64,000 nucleotides of DNA from Vogesella indigofera (GCF_003633895.1 NZ_RBID01000011.1:124001-188000); one strand, 5' to 3'; numbered from the stretch's first letter, positions 26,623 through 36,991 are shown. Numbers and translations are program-made. Notes: generated by a model not told the origin, from the sequence alone.

Positions 26623-27866
26623 TGCAGGCCATGCCCAGTTTTGACCGCGCACCGCCGCTTTCGCTGCCGGTGCGTTATTTTTTGGCGGCGGCGTTCTGGC
26701 TGCTGCCGCTGGCGGCCAGCTTGCTGCGGACCGACAACGACTATCCGTCGCTGAGCCTGCTGCTGCCGCTGCACCTGCTGGCGCTGGGCGTGCTCGGCAA
26801 CGCCATGCTGGGCGCCTTGCTGCAGATGGTGGCGGTGGTGTCCGGCGTGCCTTGCCTGCGGCCAACGTGGTGGCGGCTGGGGGTGTGGAGCCTGTGGCAG
26901 CTGGCCACCGCCAGCCTGTGCTGGGGCTTTTACCGGGCGCTGGCGCCGCCGTGGCTGCAGCTGGCCAGCGTGCTGTTTGCGCTGCTGGCCGCCGCGCTGT
27001 CTGGCCTGTTGTACGGGCTGTGGCGCAGCCCGGCGGCGGACGGCAGTAGCCGCGGTCTGCGCCTGGCCCTCTGCCTCTTGCTGCTGACCCTGTTGCTGGG
27101 CCTGTCGATGCTGGCGGTGCTGGGCTGGGGCCTGCCGTGGCCGTTGCTGAGCCTGTTGCCGCTGCACCGGCTGGCGGCGCAGGGCTGGGTGTTGCTGCTG
27201 GTGATGGCGGTGGCGCAGGTGATCGCGCCGATGTTTCTGCTGACGCCGGCCTATCCCGGCTGGTGGCAGCGCCACGGCGCCACGCTGTGGCTGCTGGCCT
27301 TGCTGGCCGGCGCGGGCGGTTTGCTGTGGCAGCCGCAGTGGTCGTGGTGGTGGCTGGCGTGGCTGCCGCTGGCGCTGTTTGCCGTGCTCAGCCTGCGGCT
27401 GCTGCGCGCCAGCCGGCGGCCGCAGGAGTGGCTGCTGCCGTACTGGTGGCTGGCGTTTTCGCTCTTGGCCTTGCTGGCGGCACTGCTGCCGCTGCTGGCG
27501 TGGCAGGGCAGTGCGCCGTGGCTGGCGCGCGCGCTGGCGTGGTGTCTGCTTGGCGGCTTCGCGCTGACACTGGTGGTTGGCATGCTGTACCGCATCGTGC
27601 CCTTCCTGCTGTGGCTGCACCTGAAGAATGCCGCGCCGCCGCGCCATCGCGTGCCGGCGCTGCACGCCTTCGTGCCGGAAACCGCCGCGCGGCACAGCTG
27701 GCGCGCGCTGTTGCTGTTGCAGCCGCTGGCGGCGCTGTGGGTGTGGCAACCGCAGCTGGGCTGGCCGCTGGCGCTGGCGCTGCTCGGCCTGCTGGCGCTG
27801 CTGCTGTGGCATTTCATCGCGGCGGCACGGCAGTACCGCGCCGCCCGTCGCGCCTTGCCGTCTTAG
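26622..27866 (+). CDS. Polytopic membrane protein with conserved-looking helix histidines (NnrS/heme-copper-oxidase-like)
   Basis: 414-residue, Leu/Trp-rich membrane protein with about 12 predicted helices. His residues recur in helices: LLPLHLLALGVLGNAMLGALLQM (about 47-69), LPLHRLAAQGW, and the block LTLVVGMLYRIVPFLLWLHLK (about 309-329). The pattern and the hemerythrin/DUF2249 context resemble NnrS and related heme-copper-oxidase-like proteins of denitrifiers. I cannot assign a cofactor or activity from sequence alone. It carries an in-gene copy of the dispersed motif (26857-26866). Repeat element copy 1 begins at its stop codon. Confidence 0.6.
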   Translation: MQAMPSFDRAPPLSLPVRYFLAAAFWLLPLAASLLRTDNDYPSLSLLLPLHLLALGVLGNAMLGALLQMVAVVSGVPCLRPTWWRLGVWSLWQLATASLCWGFYRALAPPWLQLASVLFALLAAALSGLLYGLWRSPAADGSSRGLRLALCLLLLTLLLGLSMLAVLGWGLPWPLLSLLPLHRLAAQGWVLLLVMAVAQVIAPMFLLTPAYPGWWQRHGATLWLLALLAGAGGLLWQPQWSWWWLAWLPLALFAVLSLRLLRASRRPQEWLLPYWWLAFSLLALLAALLPLLAWQGSAPWLARALAWCLLGGFALTLVVGMLYRIVPFLLWLHLKNAAPPRHRVPALHAFVPETAARHSWRALLLLQPLAALWVWQPQLGWPLALALLGLLALLLWHFIAAARQYRAARRALPS

Positions 27867-28044
27867 AACCTGTTCGCGATCTCCTGTTCGCGATCTCCTG
27901 TTCGCGATCTGGCGCGACTTGATCTGGATGGCGTGGTACGGCGTTGAAAACGGCTGGGGATGCTTGTTTATCCCTGGATAAACAAGCATCCCCAGCCGTT
28001 TCGCCTTGTCTCGCGTGAGCACGCGAGATCGTGAGCAGGCTCTC
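27866..28044. repeat. Repeat element family R1, copy 1 (about 180 bp with terminal inverted repeats)
   Basis: Left end GAACCTGTTCGCGATCT and right end (reverse complement GAGCCTGCTCACGATCT, 28042-28026) are imperfect terminal inverted repeats. Inside are a 14-base unit CCTGTTCGCGATCT repeated three times (27869-27910) and a perfect 26-bp stem (27948-27973 with 27976-28001, CT loop). The sequence parallels copy 2 at 38834 and a decayed copy near 34222. The right end overlaps the cobA stop codon; the strong hairpin probably terminates both converging genes. Confidence 0.8.
27948..28001. terminator. 54-base perfect hairpin inside repeat copy 1
   Basis: A 26-bp uninterrupted stem starting AAACGGCTGGGGATGC with a 2-base loop. 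It lies between the converging membrane-protein and cobA genes and could stop transcription from both sides; it lacks a long T-run. Confidence 0.6.
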
Positions 28045-28837
28045 AGCCGGCCAGTGCCTGAGCCAGCGTCGCCTGCAGTCTGGCCTGCAGCCGGACCACC
28101 TCGCCGATGATCAGTAGTGCTGGCGGCTTGACCGCGTGCTGCTGCACACAGGCGCCGAGGCTGGCCAGCTCGCAGCACAGCACCCGCTGCTGCGCGGTGG
28201 TGGCGTTCTCGATGATGGCCACCGGCGTGGCGGCGGCGCGGCCGGCGGCCTGCAGCTGCTCGGCGATGTTGGCCGCCTCGCCCAGCCCCATGTACACCAC
28301 CAGCGTTTCCTCGGCGCCGGTGTGGCTGGTCCACGCCAGTGCGCTCTGTCCCTCGCGGCGATGACCGGTGACGAAGCTGACGCCCTGCGCGTAGTCGCGG
28401 TGCGTCAGCGGAATGCCGGCCGCCGCCGCCGCGCCCATCGCCGCGCTGATGCCGGGGATCACCTCGCAGGCGATGCCGGCTGCGGCCAACGTTTCCAGCT
28501 CCTCACCGCCGCGCCCGAACAGGAACGGGTCGCCGCCTTTCAGCCGCACCACGCGCAGTCCTTGCCGCGCCTTGTCCACGATCAGCTGGTTGATGTCCTG
28601 TTGCGGCAGGGTGTGGCGGCTGGCGCGCTTGCCGACGCAGATCTGCTCGGCGCGGCGATTGACCAGCGCCAGCACCGCGTCGGACACCAGCAGGTCGTAC
28701 AGCACCACGTCGGCCTCGCTGAGGCGGCGCAGCGCCTTCAGCGTCAGCAGGTCCGGGTCGCCGGGGCCGGCACCGACCAGGCTGACCTGGCCGTGGCGCA
28801 GCGGGTAGGGATGGGGGAAGGAGGCAGGGGCGTTCAT
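28043..28837 (-). CDS. cobA: Uroporphyrinogen-III C-methyltransferase (SUMT)
   Basis: 264-residue SAM-dependent methyltransferase that makes precorrin-2 from uroporphyrinogen III. It has LVGAGPGDPDLLTLKALR (about residues 20-37), then VRLKGGDPFLFGRGGEE and VIPGISAAMGAAAAAGIPLTHRDYA, all diagnostic. No CysG oxidase/chelatase domain. It is divergent from norCB with an FNR/DNR box between, and no other SUMT is in the nir cluster, so it likely plays the NirE role for heme d1 as well as for siroheme. Its last codons lie at the edge of repeat copy 1. Confidence 0.94.
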   Translation of the reverse strand: MNAPASFPHPYPLRHGQVSLVGAGPGDPDLLTLKALRRLSEADVVLYDLLVSDAVLALVNRRAEQICVGKRASRHTLPQQDINQLIVDKARQGLRVVRLKGGDPFLFGRGGEELETLAAAGIACEVIPGISAAMGAAAAAGIPLTHRDYAQGVSFVTGHRREGQSALAWTSHTGAEETLVVYMGLGEAANIAEQLQAAGRAAATPVAIIENATTAQQRVLCCELASLGACVQQHAVKPPALLIIGEVVRLQARLQATLAQALAG

Positions 28838-28908
28838 TGCTGTTCCAGTCTGGCCGGCGGCCGCTAAAGGGATGACGCCAGTGTAGGAAGGAGGGTGGCC
28901 GGGAATCG

Positions 28909-28922
28909 TTGATTCGCATCAA
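28909..28922. promoter_or_regulatory. Perfect FNR/DNR box between cobA and norC
   Basis: TTGATTCGCATCAA fits TTGAT-N4-ATCAA exactly. Its centre is 85 bases before norC ATG (29000) and 78 bases before cobA ATG (28837), so it may control both directions. Confidence 0.85.
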
Positions 28923-28999
28923 TGCTATCGGGATGGGTGGAAACGTACAGTTCGCCCTGACACGCCGGGTTCCCGGTGACGCAAGAAAAGGAGGACGCG

Positions 29000-30921
<1,922 letters not shown>

Positions 30922-30943
30922 TCCCGCCGCATCCGGCAACACG

Positions 30944-30967
30944 GGCGCCCCTTGCGGGCGCCTTTTT
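30944..30967 (+). terminator. Terminator between norB and norE
   Basis: GGCGCCC (30944-30950), loop CTTGC, GGGCGCC, then TTTTT (30963-30967). It may reduce or end norCB transcription before norE. Confidence 0.7.
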
Positions 30968-30983
30968 CACGACGGAGCCTGCC

Positions 30984-31568
30984 ATGAACACAGCCGCACC
31001 CGGTCTTGTCGCCCCGCCACGCGTGCCCGGCGACCTGGCGATGTGGTTCTTCATCCTCGCCGAGCTGGCGGTGTTCGGCATCTTCTTTGCCGTCTACGGC
31101 GTGGCGCGGCAGCGCGATGCGGCGCTGTTTGCCGCCGGTCAGGCGCAGCTGCTGCTGTGGCCGGCGCTGCTCAACACCCTGTTGCTGATCGCCGGCAGCG
31201 CCACGGTGGCGGCGGCGGTGCGCGCCTTTGCGGCCAACCTTGTCGCGAGCGGCCGCCGCTACCTGCTGGCCACGCTGCTGCTGGGTGGCGGCTTTGTGGC
31301 AATCAAGGGCTGGGAGTTCGCCGGCAAGTTCGCCGCCGGTATCACTCTGTCCAGCAACGACTTCTGGATGTTCTACCTGTCGCTGACCTTCTTCCACTTT
31401 CTGCACGTGATCCTCGGCCTGGTGATCGTGGCCGCGGTGTATGTCCATGCCCGCCGTGGCGCCTACGATGCGGCCAAGCACGACGGCGTGGAAACCGCCG
31501 CCGCCTACTGGCACATGGTCGATCTGGTGTGGGTGGTGCTGTTCGCGCTGGTGTACGTGGCGCGCTGA
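30984..31568 (+). CDS. norE: NorE-type cytochrome c oxidase subunit III family protein
   Basis: 194-residue membrane protein with five hydrophobic helices and the CoxIII-like features PGDLAMWFFILAELAVFGIFF, LGGGFVAIKGWEF, FWMFYLSLTFFHFLHVILG and a terminal AAYWHMVDLVWVVLFALVYV. NorE/NorF assist cNor activity or assembly. The location just behind norCB fits. It contains an in-gene motif copy (31229-31238) read as FAANLV. Confidence 0.88.
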   Translation: MNTAAPGLVAPPRVPGDLAMWFFILAELAVFGIFFAVYGVARQRDAALFAAGQAQLLLWPALLNTLLLIAGSATVAAAVRAFAANLVASGRRYLLATLLLGGGFVAIKGWEFAGKFAAGITLSSNDFWMFYLSLTFFHFLHVILGLVIVAAVYVHARRGAYDAAKHDGVETAAAYWHMVDLVWVVLFALVYVAR

Positions 31569-31574
31569 CCAGGC

Positions 31575-32495
31575 TCAGCCGCCGGGAGCGGTGTCGTGCA
31601 GCGGCGGCGGCTGCAAGGCGGCGAGATAGTCGGCGGTTTCCGCGTTGATCCAGCTGCGGAAATCCTGTTGCTTGGCGGCGGCGCTCTCGCGCTGCGGCCA
31701 TACCAGCCAGTGCGGCGACAGGTGCGGCACGCGGAGATCGGTCAGCTGCACCAGCTCGCCGCGCTGCAGCGCGCCGGCCACCAGGCTGCGCCGCAGCAGC
31801 GCCACGCCCAGTCCCTGCTGTACCGCCGCCAGCACCAGATTGCTGTCGTTGATCCACAGCGCGGCGTGCGCCGGCTCCGCCACCCCGGCGGCGCTGCACC
31901 AGCCTAGCCAGGATTCCACCGTGCGCACCACCGGGCAGGCCACCACCTCGGCGGCGGTGCGCGGCAGCTGGCCGCCGTTGAAGTGCGGTGCCGCCACCGC
32001 CAGCAGCTCGTCGTCGAACAGCCGTTGCTGCTGCACGCCCTCCCAGCCGCCACGCCCCATGCGGATGCCGATATCGACCAGCCCCTGTTGCAGGTCCTGG
32101 ATGTCGAGGCTGGCGCGCAGCGTGACGCGATAGTGCGGATGGCGGGCGTAGAAGCGTGGCAACCGCGGCAGCAGCCAGTGCTGGCCGAAGGACGGCAGTA
32201 CCGCGATCACCAGCTCGTCGCCGCGCGGCCTGGCGCGCACCAGCCGGGTGGCCTCGCTCAATTCGCCCAGCGCCACGCGCACCTGCAGCGCGTACAGGCG
32301 GCCATCCTCGCTCGGCTGCAGGCCGCGGCCCTCGCGCAGGAACAGCACGCTACCAAGCTGTTCTTCCAGCAGCCGGATCTGCTGGCTGACGGCGGAGTGG
32401 GTGACATTGAGCTCGGCGGCGGCGAGGCTGACGCTGCCCAGTCGCGCCACCGCCTCGAAACTGCGCAGCGCCGCTAACGGTGGTAGGTTTTTCAT
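31575..32495 (-). CDS. LysR-family transcriptional regulator (GcvA-like)
   Basis: 306-residue LTTR: N-terminal HTH (LPPLAALRSFEAVARLGSVSLAAAELNVTHSAVSQQIRLLEEQLG, partial motif residues 4-48) and a substrate-binding domain of the GcvA/AmpR type. It is divergent from the GST gene (150-base spacer) and probably regulates it. ATG 32495 chosen because the conserved N-terminus begins there; the longer frame runs into the spacer. Inserted among nor genes without an evident nor role. Confidence 0.88.
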   Translation of the reverse strand: MKNLPPLAALRSFEAVARLGSVSLAAAELNVTHSAVSQQIRLLEEQLGSVLFLREGRGLQPSEDGRLYALQVRVALGELSEATRLVRARPRGDELVIAVLPSFGQHWLLPRLPRFYARHPHYRVTLRASLDIQDLQQGLVDIGIRMGRGGWEGVQQQRLFDDELLAVAAPHFNGGQLPRTAAEVVACPVVRTVESWLGWCSAAGVAEPAHAALWINDSNLVLAAVQQGLGVALLRRSLVAGALQRGELVQLTDLRVPHLSPHWLVWPQRESAAAKQQDFRSWINAETADYLAALQPPPLHDTAPGG

Positions 32496-32645
32496 GTAAG
32501 AAAATCTAACAGAAAACCCAAATAAATATCGATTTTCGCGTGCGGAAATGGCATTTATAGTGCTTTCTTCAATGCCAGTCGGCGGCACGTAATGCAGTAA
32601 CGCTTACATGTGTGCCGTCCGGCCCCACGCCAGGAAAGGAAGAAG

Positions 32646-33275
32646 ATGTCGTCGCCAGCCGTGTTCACCCTCTATGCCGATAGCCGTTTCACCAGCCCCT
32701 ACGCGATGTCGGTGTTTGTCACCCTGACCGAAAAAGGGCTGCCCTTCACGCTGCAGACGGTGGATCTGGAGGCCGGCGCCAACCGGCAGCCGGCCTACGC
32801 CGCGCTGTCGCTGTCGCAGCGGGTGCCGTTGCTGCTCGACGGCGACTTCCGCCTTGCCGAATCGTCGGCGATCAGCGAATACCTGGAGCAGCAATACCCG
32901 ACGCCGGCGGTGTATCCGGCCGAAGTGCGGCAGCGTGCGCTGGCGCGGCAGGTGCAGGCGTGGTTGCGCAGCGACCTGCTGCCGCTGCGGGCGCAGCGCA
33001 GCACCGAGGTGGTGTTCTGCCGGCCGGTCGATTGCCCGCTGGATGCCGCCGGGCAGCAGGCGGCCGACAAGTTGTTCGCCGCCGCCAGCCAGCTGCTGGC
33101 CCACGGTGGTGAGCACCTGTTCGGCGACTGGTGCATCGCCGACACCGACCTCGCGCTGATGCTGCAGCGGCTGCTGCAGAACGGCGACGCGGTGCCGCCG
33201 CGGCTGGCCGATTACGCGCGGCGGCAGTGGCAGCGGCCGTCGCTGCAGGGCTGGCTGCAGCTGCCGCGCGACTGA
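32646..33275 (+). CDS. Glutathione S-transferase (YfcF-like)
   Basis: 209-residue GST: N-terminal thioredoxin-fold half (residues 4-85) with LYADSRFTSPYAMSVFVTLTEKGLPF and the glutathione-binding ESSAISEYLEQQYP, then an all-helical half. YfcF-type proteins have glutathione transferase and peroxide-reducing activity. Start ATG 32646 follows AGGAAGAAG. Divergent LysR gene suggests inducible control. Confidence 0.85.
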   Translation: MSSPAVFTLYADSRFTSPYAMSVFVTLTEKGLPFTLQTVDLEAGANRQPAYAALSLSQRVPLLLDGDFRLAESSAISEYLEQQYPTPAVYPAEVRQRALARQVQAWLRSDLLPLRAQRSTEVVFCRPVDCPLDAAGQQAADKLFAAASQLLAHGGEHLFGDWCIADTDLALMLQRLLQNGDAVPPRLADYARRQWQRPSLQGWLQLPRD

Positions 33276-33352
33276 GCGGCCGCCTTCCGCGATCACGACG
33301 CGGGGTGCATACTCTGTGTTTGCCGCCCGTGACCCGACCCGCCATCCCCGCC

Positions 33353-34219
33353 ATGACTGTTGCCGCCGATTCCGCCTCCACCGCCACCCCGCCGCTGCAG
33401 CTGGCCGGGGTGCCGGAGGTGTTCGAGCACACCACCGACCGTGCCGAATTCTGCCTGCCGGCGCCGGGGGTGGAGCTGTACCGCGCCCATATCGTGCGCC
33501 ACGCCTTCGAGCCGCATACCCACCAGGCGTTCGGGCTGGGCGCGATCGAGGCCGGGGTGGAGCGCTTTCGCTACGGTGGCGGCGAGCACCTGGCGCCGCC
33601 CGGTTCCATCGTGCTGATGAACCCGGACGAGCTGCACACCGGCCGCGCCGAGACCGCGCACGGCTGGCGCTACCGCATGCTGTATCTCGATCCGGCGGTG
33701 CTGGCGCGGGTCAGCGGCGAGGACGGCTGGTGGTTCGACGAGGCGGTGCGCCACGATGTCGCCAGCGCGCAGCGCGTCAGCCAGCTGCTGGCCGCGCTGT
33801 GGCAGGCGCACGAGCCGCTGGCCTTCGACAGCCTGCTGTTCCGGCTGCTGGCCGAGTTCCGCCGCCATGCGCGGGTGCCGCAGCCTGCGCCTGCCGAGGC
33901 GGCGCACCGTTTCGCGCCGGTGCTGGACTACCTGCGCGCCAACCTCGCCGAAAAACTGACGCTGCCGCAGCTGGCGGTGGTGGCCGGCCTCAGTCCCTTC
34001 CATTTCCTGCGCCGTTTCCAGGCGCAATACCACGTCACGCCGCAGCAGATGCTGATGGCGCTGCGCCTGTTCGAGGCCAAGCAGCTGCTGGCGGCCGGCG
34101 TCGCGCCGGCGCAGGTGGCCGCCGCCACCGGCCTTGCCGACCAGGCGCACCTGACGCGCGCCTTCGTGCGCCGCTACGGCGTGACCCCGGCGCGCTACCA
34201 GAAGCAGGTACGCGCCTAG
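33353..34219 (+). CDS. AraC-family transcriptional regulator with cupin sensor domain
   Basis: 288-residue regulator: an N-terminal cupin-type half (HAFEPHTHQAFGLGAIEAGVERFRYGG, about residues 54-80; MNPDELHTG) and a C-terminal double HTH (LTLPQLAVVAGLSPFHFLRRF; AQVAAATGLADQAHLTRAFVRRYGVTPARYQ). Such AraC proteins often control an adjacent exporter; an EamA transporter follows 255 bases downstream. Ligand unknown. Confidence 0.88.
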   Translation: MTVAADSASTATPPLQLAGVPEVFEHTTDRAEFCLPAPGVELYRAHIVRHAFEPHTHQAFGLGAIEAGVERFRYGGGEHLAPPGSIVLMNPDELHTGRAETAHGWRYRMLYLDPAVLARVSGEDGWWFDEAVRHDVASAQRVSQLLAALWQAHEPLAFDSLLFRLLAEFRRHARVPQPAPAEAAHRFAPVLDYLRANLAEKLTLPQLAVVAGLSPFHFLRRFQAQYHVTPQQMLMALRLFEAKQLLAAGVAPAQVAAATGLADQAHLTRAFVRRYGVTPARYQKQVRA

Positions 34220-34221
34220 GA

Positions 34222-34366
34222 CGCGATGCCAGGTGCTGCAGCGGCTTGATCGCCATCGGGCGCTGCGGCGCGGGTAACAGCTTCGGCCTGCCGGTTCATC
34301 TCTGGATAAACGCCACCGCTGCCGCCGCTTTTCCTGGCCTCGCGTGAGTGCGCGCGCTTGAACCGC
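34222..34366. repeat. Repeat family R1, decayed copy 3
   Basis: Recognisable blocks shared with copies 1 and 2 in the same order: GGCTTGATCGCCATCGG, TTCATCTCTGGATAAACGCC, and a tail GGCCTCGCGTGAGTGCGCGC. Termini are degraded. Lies just after the AraC-regulator stop. Confidence 0.55.
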
Positions 34367-34474
34367 TGTCAACGCCGCGCGCCGGTTTTGTGGCGCCAGG
34401 GTTGGCCGCAATCTGGTACAAGACACCGCCGGCGCCGCGGGCTACCGTGCGTTTATTTGGCGGAGGGCAGGGCG

Positions 34475-35443
34475 ATGGGAACGGGCGTGTTGTATGCACT
34501 GGCGGCGGGGCTGATGTGGGGGCTGGTCTTCGTCGGCCCCTTGCTGTTGCCGGAATATCCGGCGGCGCTGCAGTCGGTGGGGCGCTACCTCGCCTTCGGC
34601 CTGATCGCACTGCCGCTGGCGTGGCTGGACCGGGTACGGCTGCGCGAGCTGACGCGTGACGACTGGCTGGAGGCGCTGAAACTGGCCGCCATCGGCAACC
34701 TGCTGTACTACCTGTGTCTGGCCAGCGCCATCCAGCGCGCCGGCGCGCCGTTGCCGACCATGATCATCGGCACGCTGCCGGTGGTGATCGCGGTGAGCGC
34801 CAACCTGCGCGACCAGCGCCGCGATGGCCGCCTGCCGTGGCGGCAGCTGTGGCCGTCGCTGCTGCTGATCGGCGTCGGCATCGGCTGCGTCAACAGTGTC
34901 GAGCTGGCGGCGCTGCAGCGCGAGGCAGGCGGCGATCTCGGCCGCTACCTCAGCGGCGCCTTGCTGGCGACGGTGGCGGTGGCGTGCTGGACCTGGTACC
35001 CGCTGCGCAACGCCGACTGGCTGCGCCATCATCCCGGCCGCAGTCCGCGTAGCTGGGCCACCGCGCAAGGCGTGGCGACGCTGCCGCTGGCGCTGCTCGG
35101 CTACGCGCTGCTGTGGGGCGGCATGGCCGTCGCCGACAGCCCGTTTTCGATGCCGTTCGGGCCGCGGCCGCTGTTCTTTCTCGGCCTGATGGCGGTGATC
35201 GGCCTGTTCGCCTCGTGGCTGGGCACGCTGTGCTGGAACGAGGCCAGCCAGCGGCTGCCGACGGCGCTGGCCGGGCAGCTGATCGTGTTCGAGACGCTGG
35301 CGGCGCTGGGCTATGCCTTCCTGCTGCGCGGCGAGTGGCCGGCACCGCTGACCCTGCTCGGCATCGCCCTGCTGGTCGCCGGCGTGCTGTCGGCGCTGCG
35401 CGTCAGGCCGCAAGCGGTGGCCACCGCCGCCCACGCCGGCTGA
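34475..35443 (+). CDS. EamA/RhaT-family DMT transporter
   Basis: 322-residue inner-membrane protein with ten predicted helices in two EamA repeats (MGTGVLYALAAGLMWGLVFVGPLLL at the start; GLFASWLGTLCWNEASQRLPTALAGQLIVFETLAALGYAFLLRGEWP late). Exports or imports small metabolites; substrate unknown. GGAGGG (34462-34467) precedes ATG 34475. Upstream region contains repeat copy 3 and a motif copy (34401). Confidence 0.83.
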   Translation: MGTGVLYALAAGLMWGLVFVGPLLLPEYPAALQSVGRYLAFGLIALPLAWLDRVRLRELTRDDWLEALKLAAIGNLLYYLCLASAIQRAGAPLPTMIIGTLPVVIAVSANLRDQRRDGRLPWRQLWPSLLLIGVGIGCVNSVELAALQREAGGDLGRYLSGALLATVAVACWTWYPLRNADWLRHHPGRSPRSWATAQGVATLPLALLGYALLWGGMAVADSPFSMPFGPRPLFFLGLMAVIGLFASWLGTLCWNEASQRLPTALAGQLIVFETLAALGYAFLLRGEWPAPLTLLGIALLVAGVLSALRVRPQAVATAAHAG

Positions 35444-35529
35444 GGCGTATTGCCCGCCGCCGCGCAGGGGCGGGGTTTCCTTATTTGTCATCAAGGTTGG
35501 CCGCAGCGGCGTTGCGGCATGATGCAGCC

Positions 35530-35790
35530 ATGAACTCCTCCCGCATCTCCCCTCCGGTGTGGCCGGTCTGGCTGTGGCTGTCGTCGCTGACCCTGCTGCT
35601 GGCGCTGCTGAGCGAATGGCACGGCAGCGGCACGCTGCTGGCGACGCTGGCGCTCGGCGGTGCCTGGCTCAAGGGCGTCGCCATCGTCGAGTCGCTGATG
35701 GCGCTGCGCCATGCGCCGCTGTGGCTGCGCGGCATCGTCCACGGCTGGCTGCTGCTGGTGTGCGGGGGGCTGCTGATCAGCTTCGCCTAG
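35530..35790 (+). CDS. norF: NorF-like small membrane protein
   Basis: 86-residue protein with about three TM helices (PVWLWLSSLTLLLALLSEW; TLLATLALGGAWLKGVAIVESLMALRHAP; GIVHGWLLLVCGGLLISFA), resembling cytochrome oxidase subunit IV-like NorF. Lies 12 bases upstream of norQ, which supports the assignment. Weak half-match to an FNR box upstream (35481-35494). Confidence 0.7.
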   Translation: MNSSRISPPVWPVWLWLSSLTLLLALLSEWHGSGTLLATLALGGAWLKGVAIVESLMALRHAPLWLRGIVHGWLLLVCGGLLISFA

Positions 35791-35802
35791 GAACCCACCC
35801 CC

Positions 35803-36612
35803 ATGAATGCACCCGTCCATGCCAAGCTGGCAAGCCAGCTTCCGTTCTACCAGCCGGTAGCCGATGAATGCACCGTTTTTGAAACCGCCTGGCGCCAGCA
35901 GTTGCCGGTGCTGATCAAGGGCCCCACCGGCTGCGGCAAGACCCGCTTCGTCGCGCACATGGCGGCCAAACTGGGCCTGCCGCTGTTCACCGTGTCCTGC
36001 CACGACGACCTGTCCGCCGCCGATCTGGTCGGCCGCCACCTGATCGCCGGCGGCGATACCCGCTGGTGCGACGGCCCGCTCACCCGTGCGGTGCGCGAGG
36101 GCGGCATCTGCTATCTCGACGAAGTGGTGGAGGCGCGCAAGGACACCACCGTGGTGCTGCACCCGCTCACCGACGACCGCCGTATTTTGCCGATCGAACG
36201 CACCGGCGAAGAATTGCAGGCACCGCCCGGCTTCATGCTGGTGGTGTCGTACAACCCCGGCTACCAGCACGTGCTGAAGACGCTGAAACCGTCCACCCGC
36301 CAGCGCTTCGTCGCGTTGAGTTTCGACTTCCCGCTGCCGGAAGTGGAACGCGCGGTGGTGCAGCACGAGGGCGGGGTGGACGAAAGGTTGGCCGCACAGC
36401 TGGTGACGCTGGCCGGCCAGATCCGCCGCCTCACCGGCTACGATCTGGACGAAGCGGTCAGCACCCGCCTGCTGGTGTACTGCGCGAAGCTGATCGCCAG
36501 CGGCATGGCCGTGCGCCTGGCCTGCCGTACCGCGCTGGTGGAGCCGCTGTCGGACGAAGCCGACACCCTGGCGGCGCTGATGGCGGTGGTGGATACCCAG
36601 TTTGGCCACTGA
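35803..36612 (+). CDS. norQ: NorQ/CbbQ-family MoxR AAA+ ATPase
   Basis: 269-residue ATPase: Walker A GPTGCGKTRF (about residues 44-53), Walker B ICYLDEVVEAR, sensor 1 VVSYNPGYQ, and the CbbQ C-terminal domain. With NorD it forms the chaperone complex that inserts or activates the non-haem FeB in NorB. Coupled to norF upstream and a small membrane ORF downstream. Contains an in-gene motif copy at 36387-36396, read as RLAA. Confidence 0.93.
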   Translation: MNAPVHAKLASQLPFYQPVADECTVFETAWRQQLPVLIKGPTGCGKTRFVAHMAAKLGLPLFTVSCHDDLSAADLVGRHLIAGGDTRWCDGPLTRAVREGGICYLDEVVEARKDTTVVLHPLTDDRRILPIERTGEELQAPPGFMLVVSYNPGYQHVLKTLKPSTRQRFVALSFDFPLPEVERAVVQHEGGVDERLAAQLVTLAGQIRRLTGYDLDEAVSTRLLVYCAKLIASGMAVRLACRTALVEPLSDEADTLAALMAVVDTQFGH

Positions 36613-36991
36613 GCTGGCGGAGACGGAGCGCACGCGGGCGATTGGCGCGCACGCGCTGTACCTGCTGAACCTGTTGCTGCTGCCCGGCCTCGCCTTTGTC
36701 GTACTGTGGTGGTGCCGCCGCCGCTGGGCCGCGGCCGCCAGTGCCGCACTGCGCCGGCATCTGGACCAGGCTTTCGGCGCGGCATTGTGGAGCGGGGGAT
36801 TGATCGTGCTGGTCAGTCTGCTGCTGGTGTGGTTGGGCGATCTGCAGCAGCCGGTCACCTGGGTGCTGCTGATCCTGTATTTCACCGTGATCCACGCCGC
36901 ACTGGTGTTGCTGGGCGCCTATGCGCTGTCGCGTGCCATGGCCGGCTTGCCTTGCCGTTATCCGCTGCCCGGCCTGTGGCGGCAACCCTGA
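36602..36991 (+). CDS. Small membrane protein between norQ and norD
   Basis: 129-residue protein with about three to four TM helices (LYLLNLLLLPGLAFVVLWWC; GGLIVLVSLLLVWLG; WVLLILYFTVIHAALVLLGAYAL). It starts with TTG inside the norQ 3' end (11-base overlap) and ends 17 bases before norD, so it is probably translated with them. I recognise no named family; the LNL/LP opening recalls DUF4870-type proteins. A role with NorQ-NorD is only inferred from position. Confidence 0.6.
   Translation: MATELAETERTRAIGAHALYLLNLLLLPGLAFVVLWWCRRRWAAAASAALRRHLDQAFGAALWSGGLIVLVSLLLVWLGDLQQPVTWVLLILYFTVIHAALVLLGAYALSRAMAGLPCRYPLPGLWRQP

Noticed and set aside
27869-27910. Three 14-base tandem units as a CRISPR or satellite
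   Set aside because: Too short, no spacers, and they belong to repeat copy 1.
26502-28334. 610-residue minus-strand frame full of Gln and Arg
   Set aside because: Shadow of a Leu-rich membrane gene; low-complexity translation and overlaps three well-supported genes.
35481-35494. FNR box upstream of norF (TTATTTGTCATCAA)
   Set aside because: Only one half-site matches well; the other differs at two of five positions.
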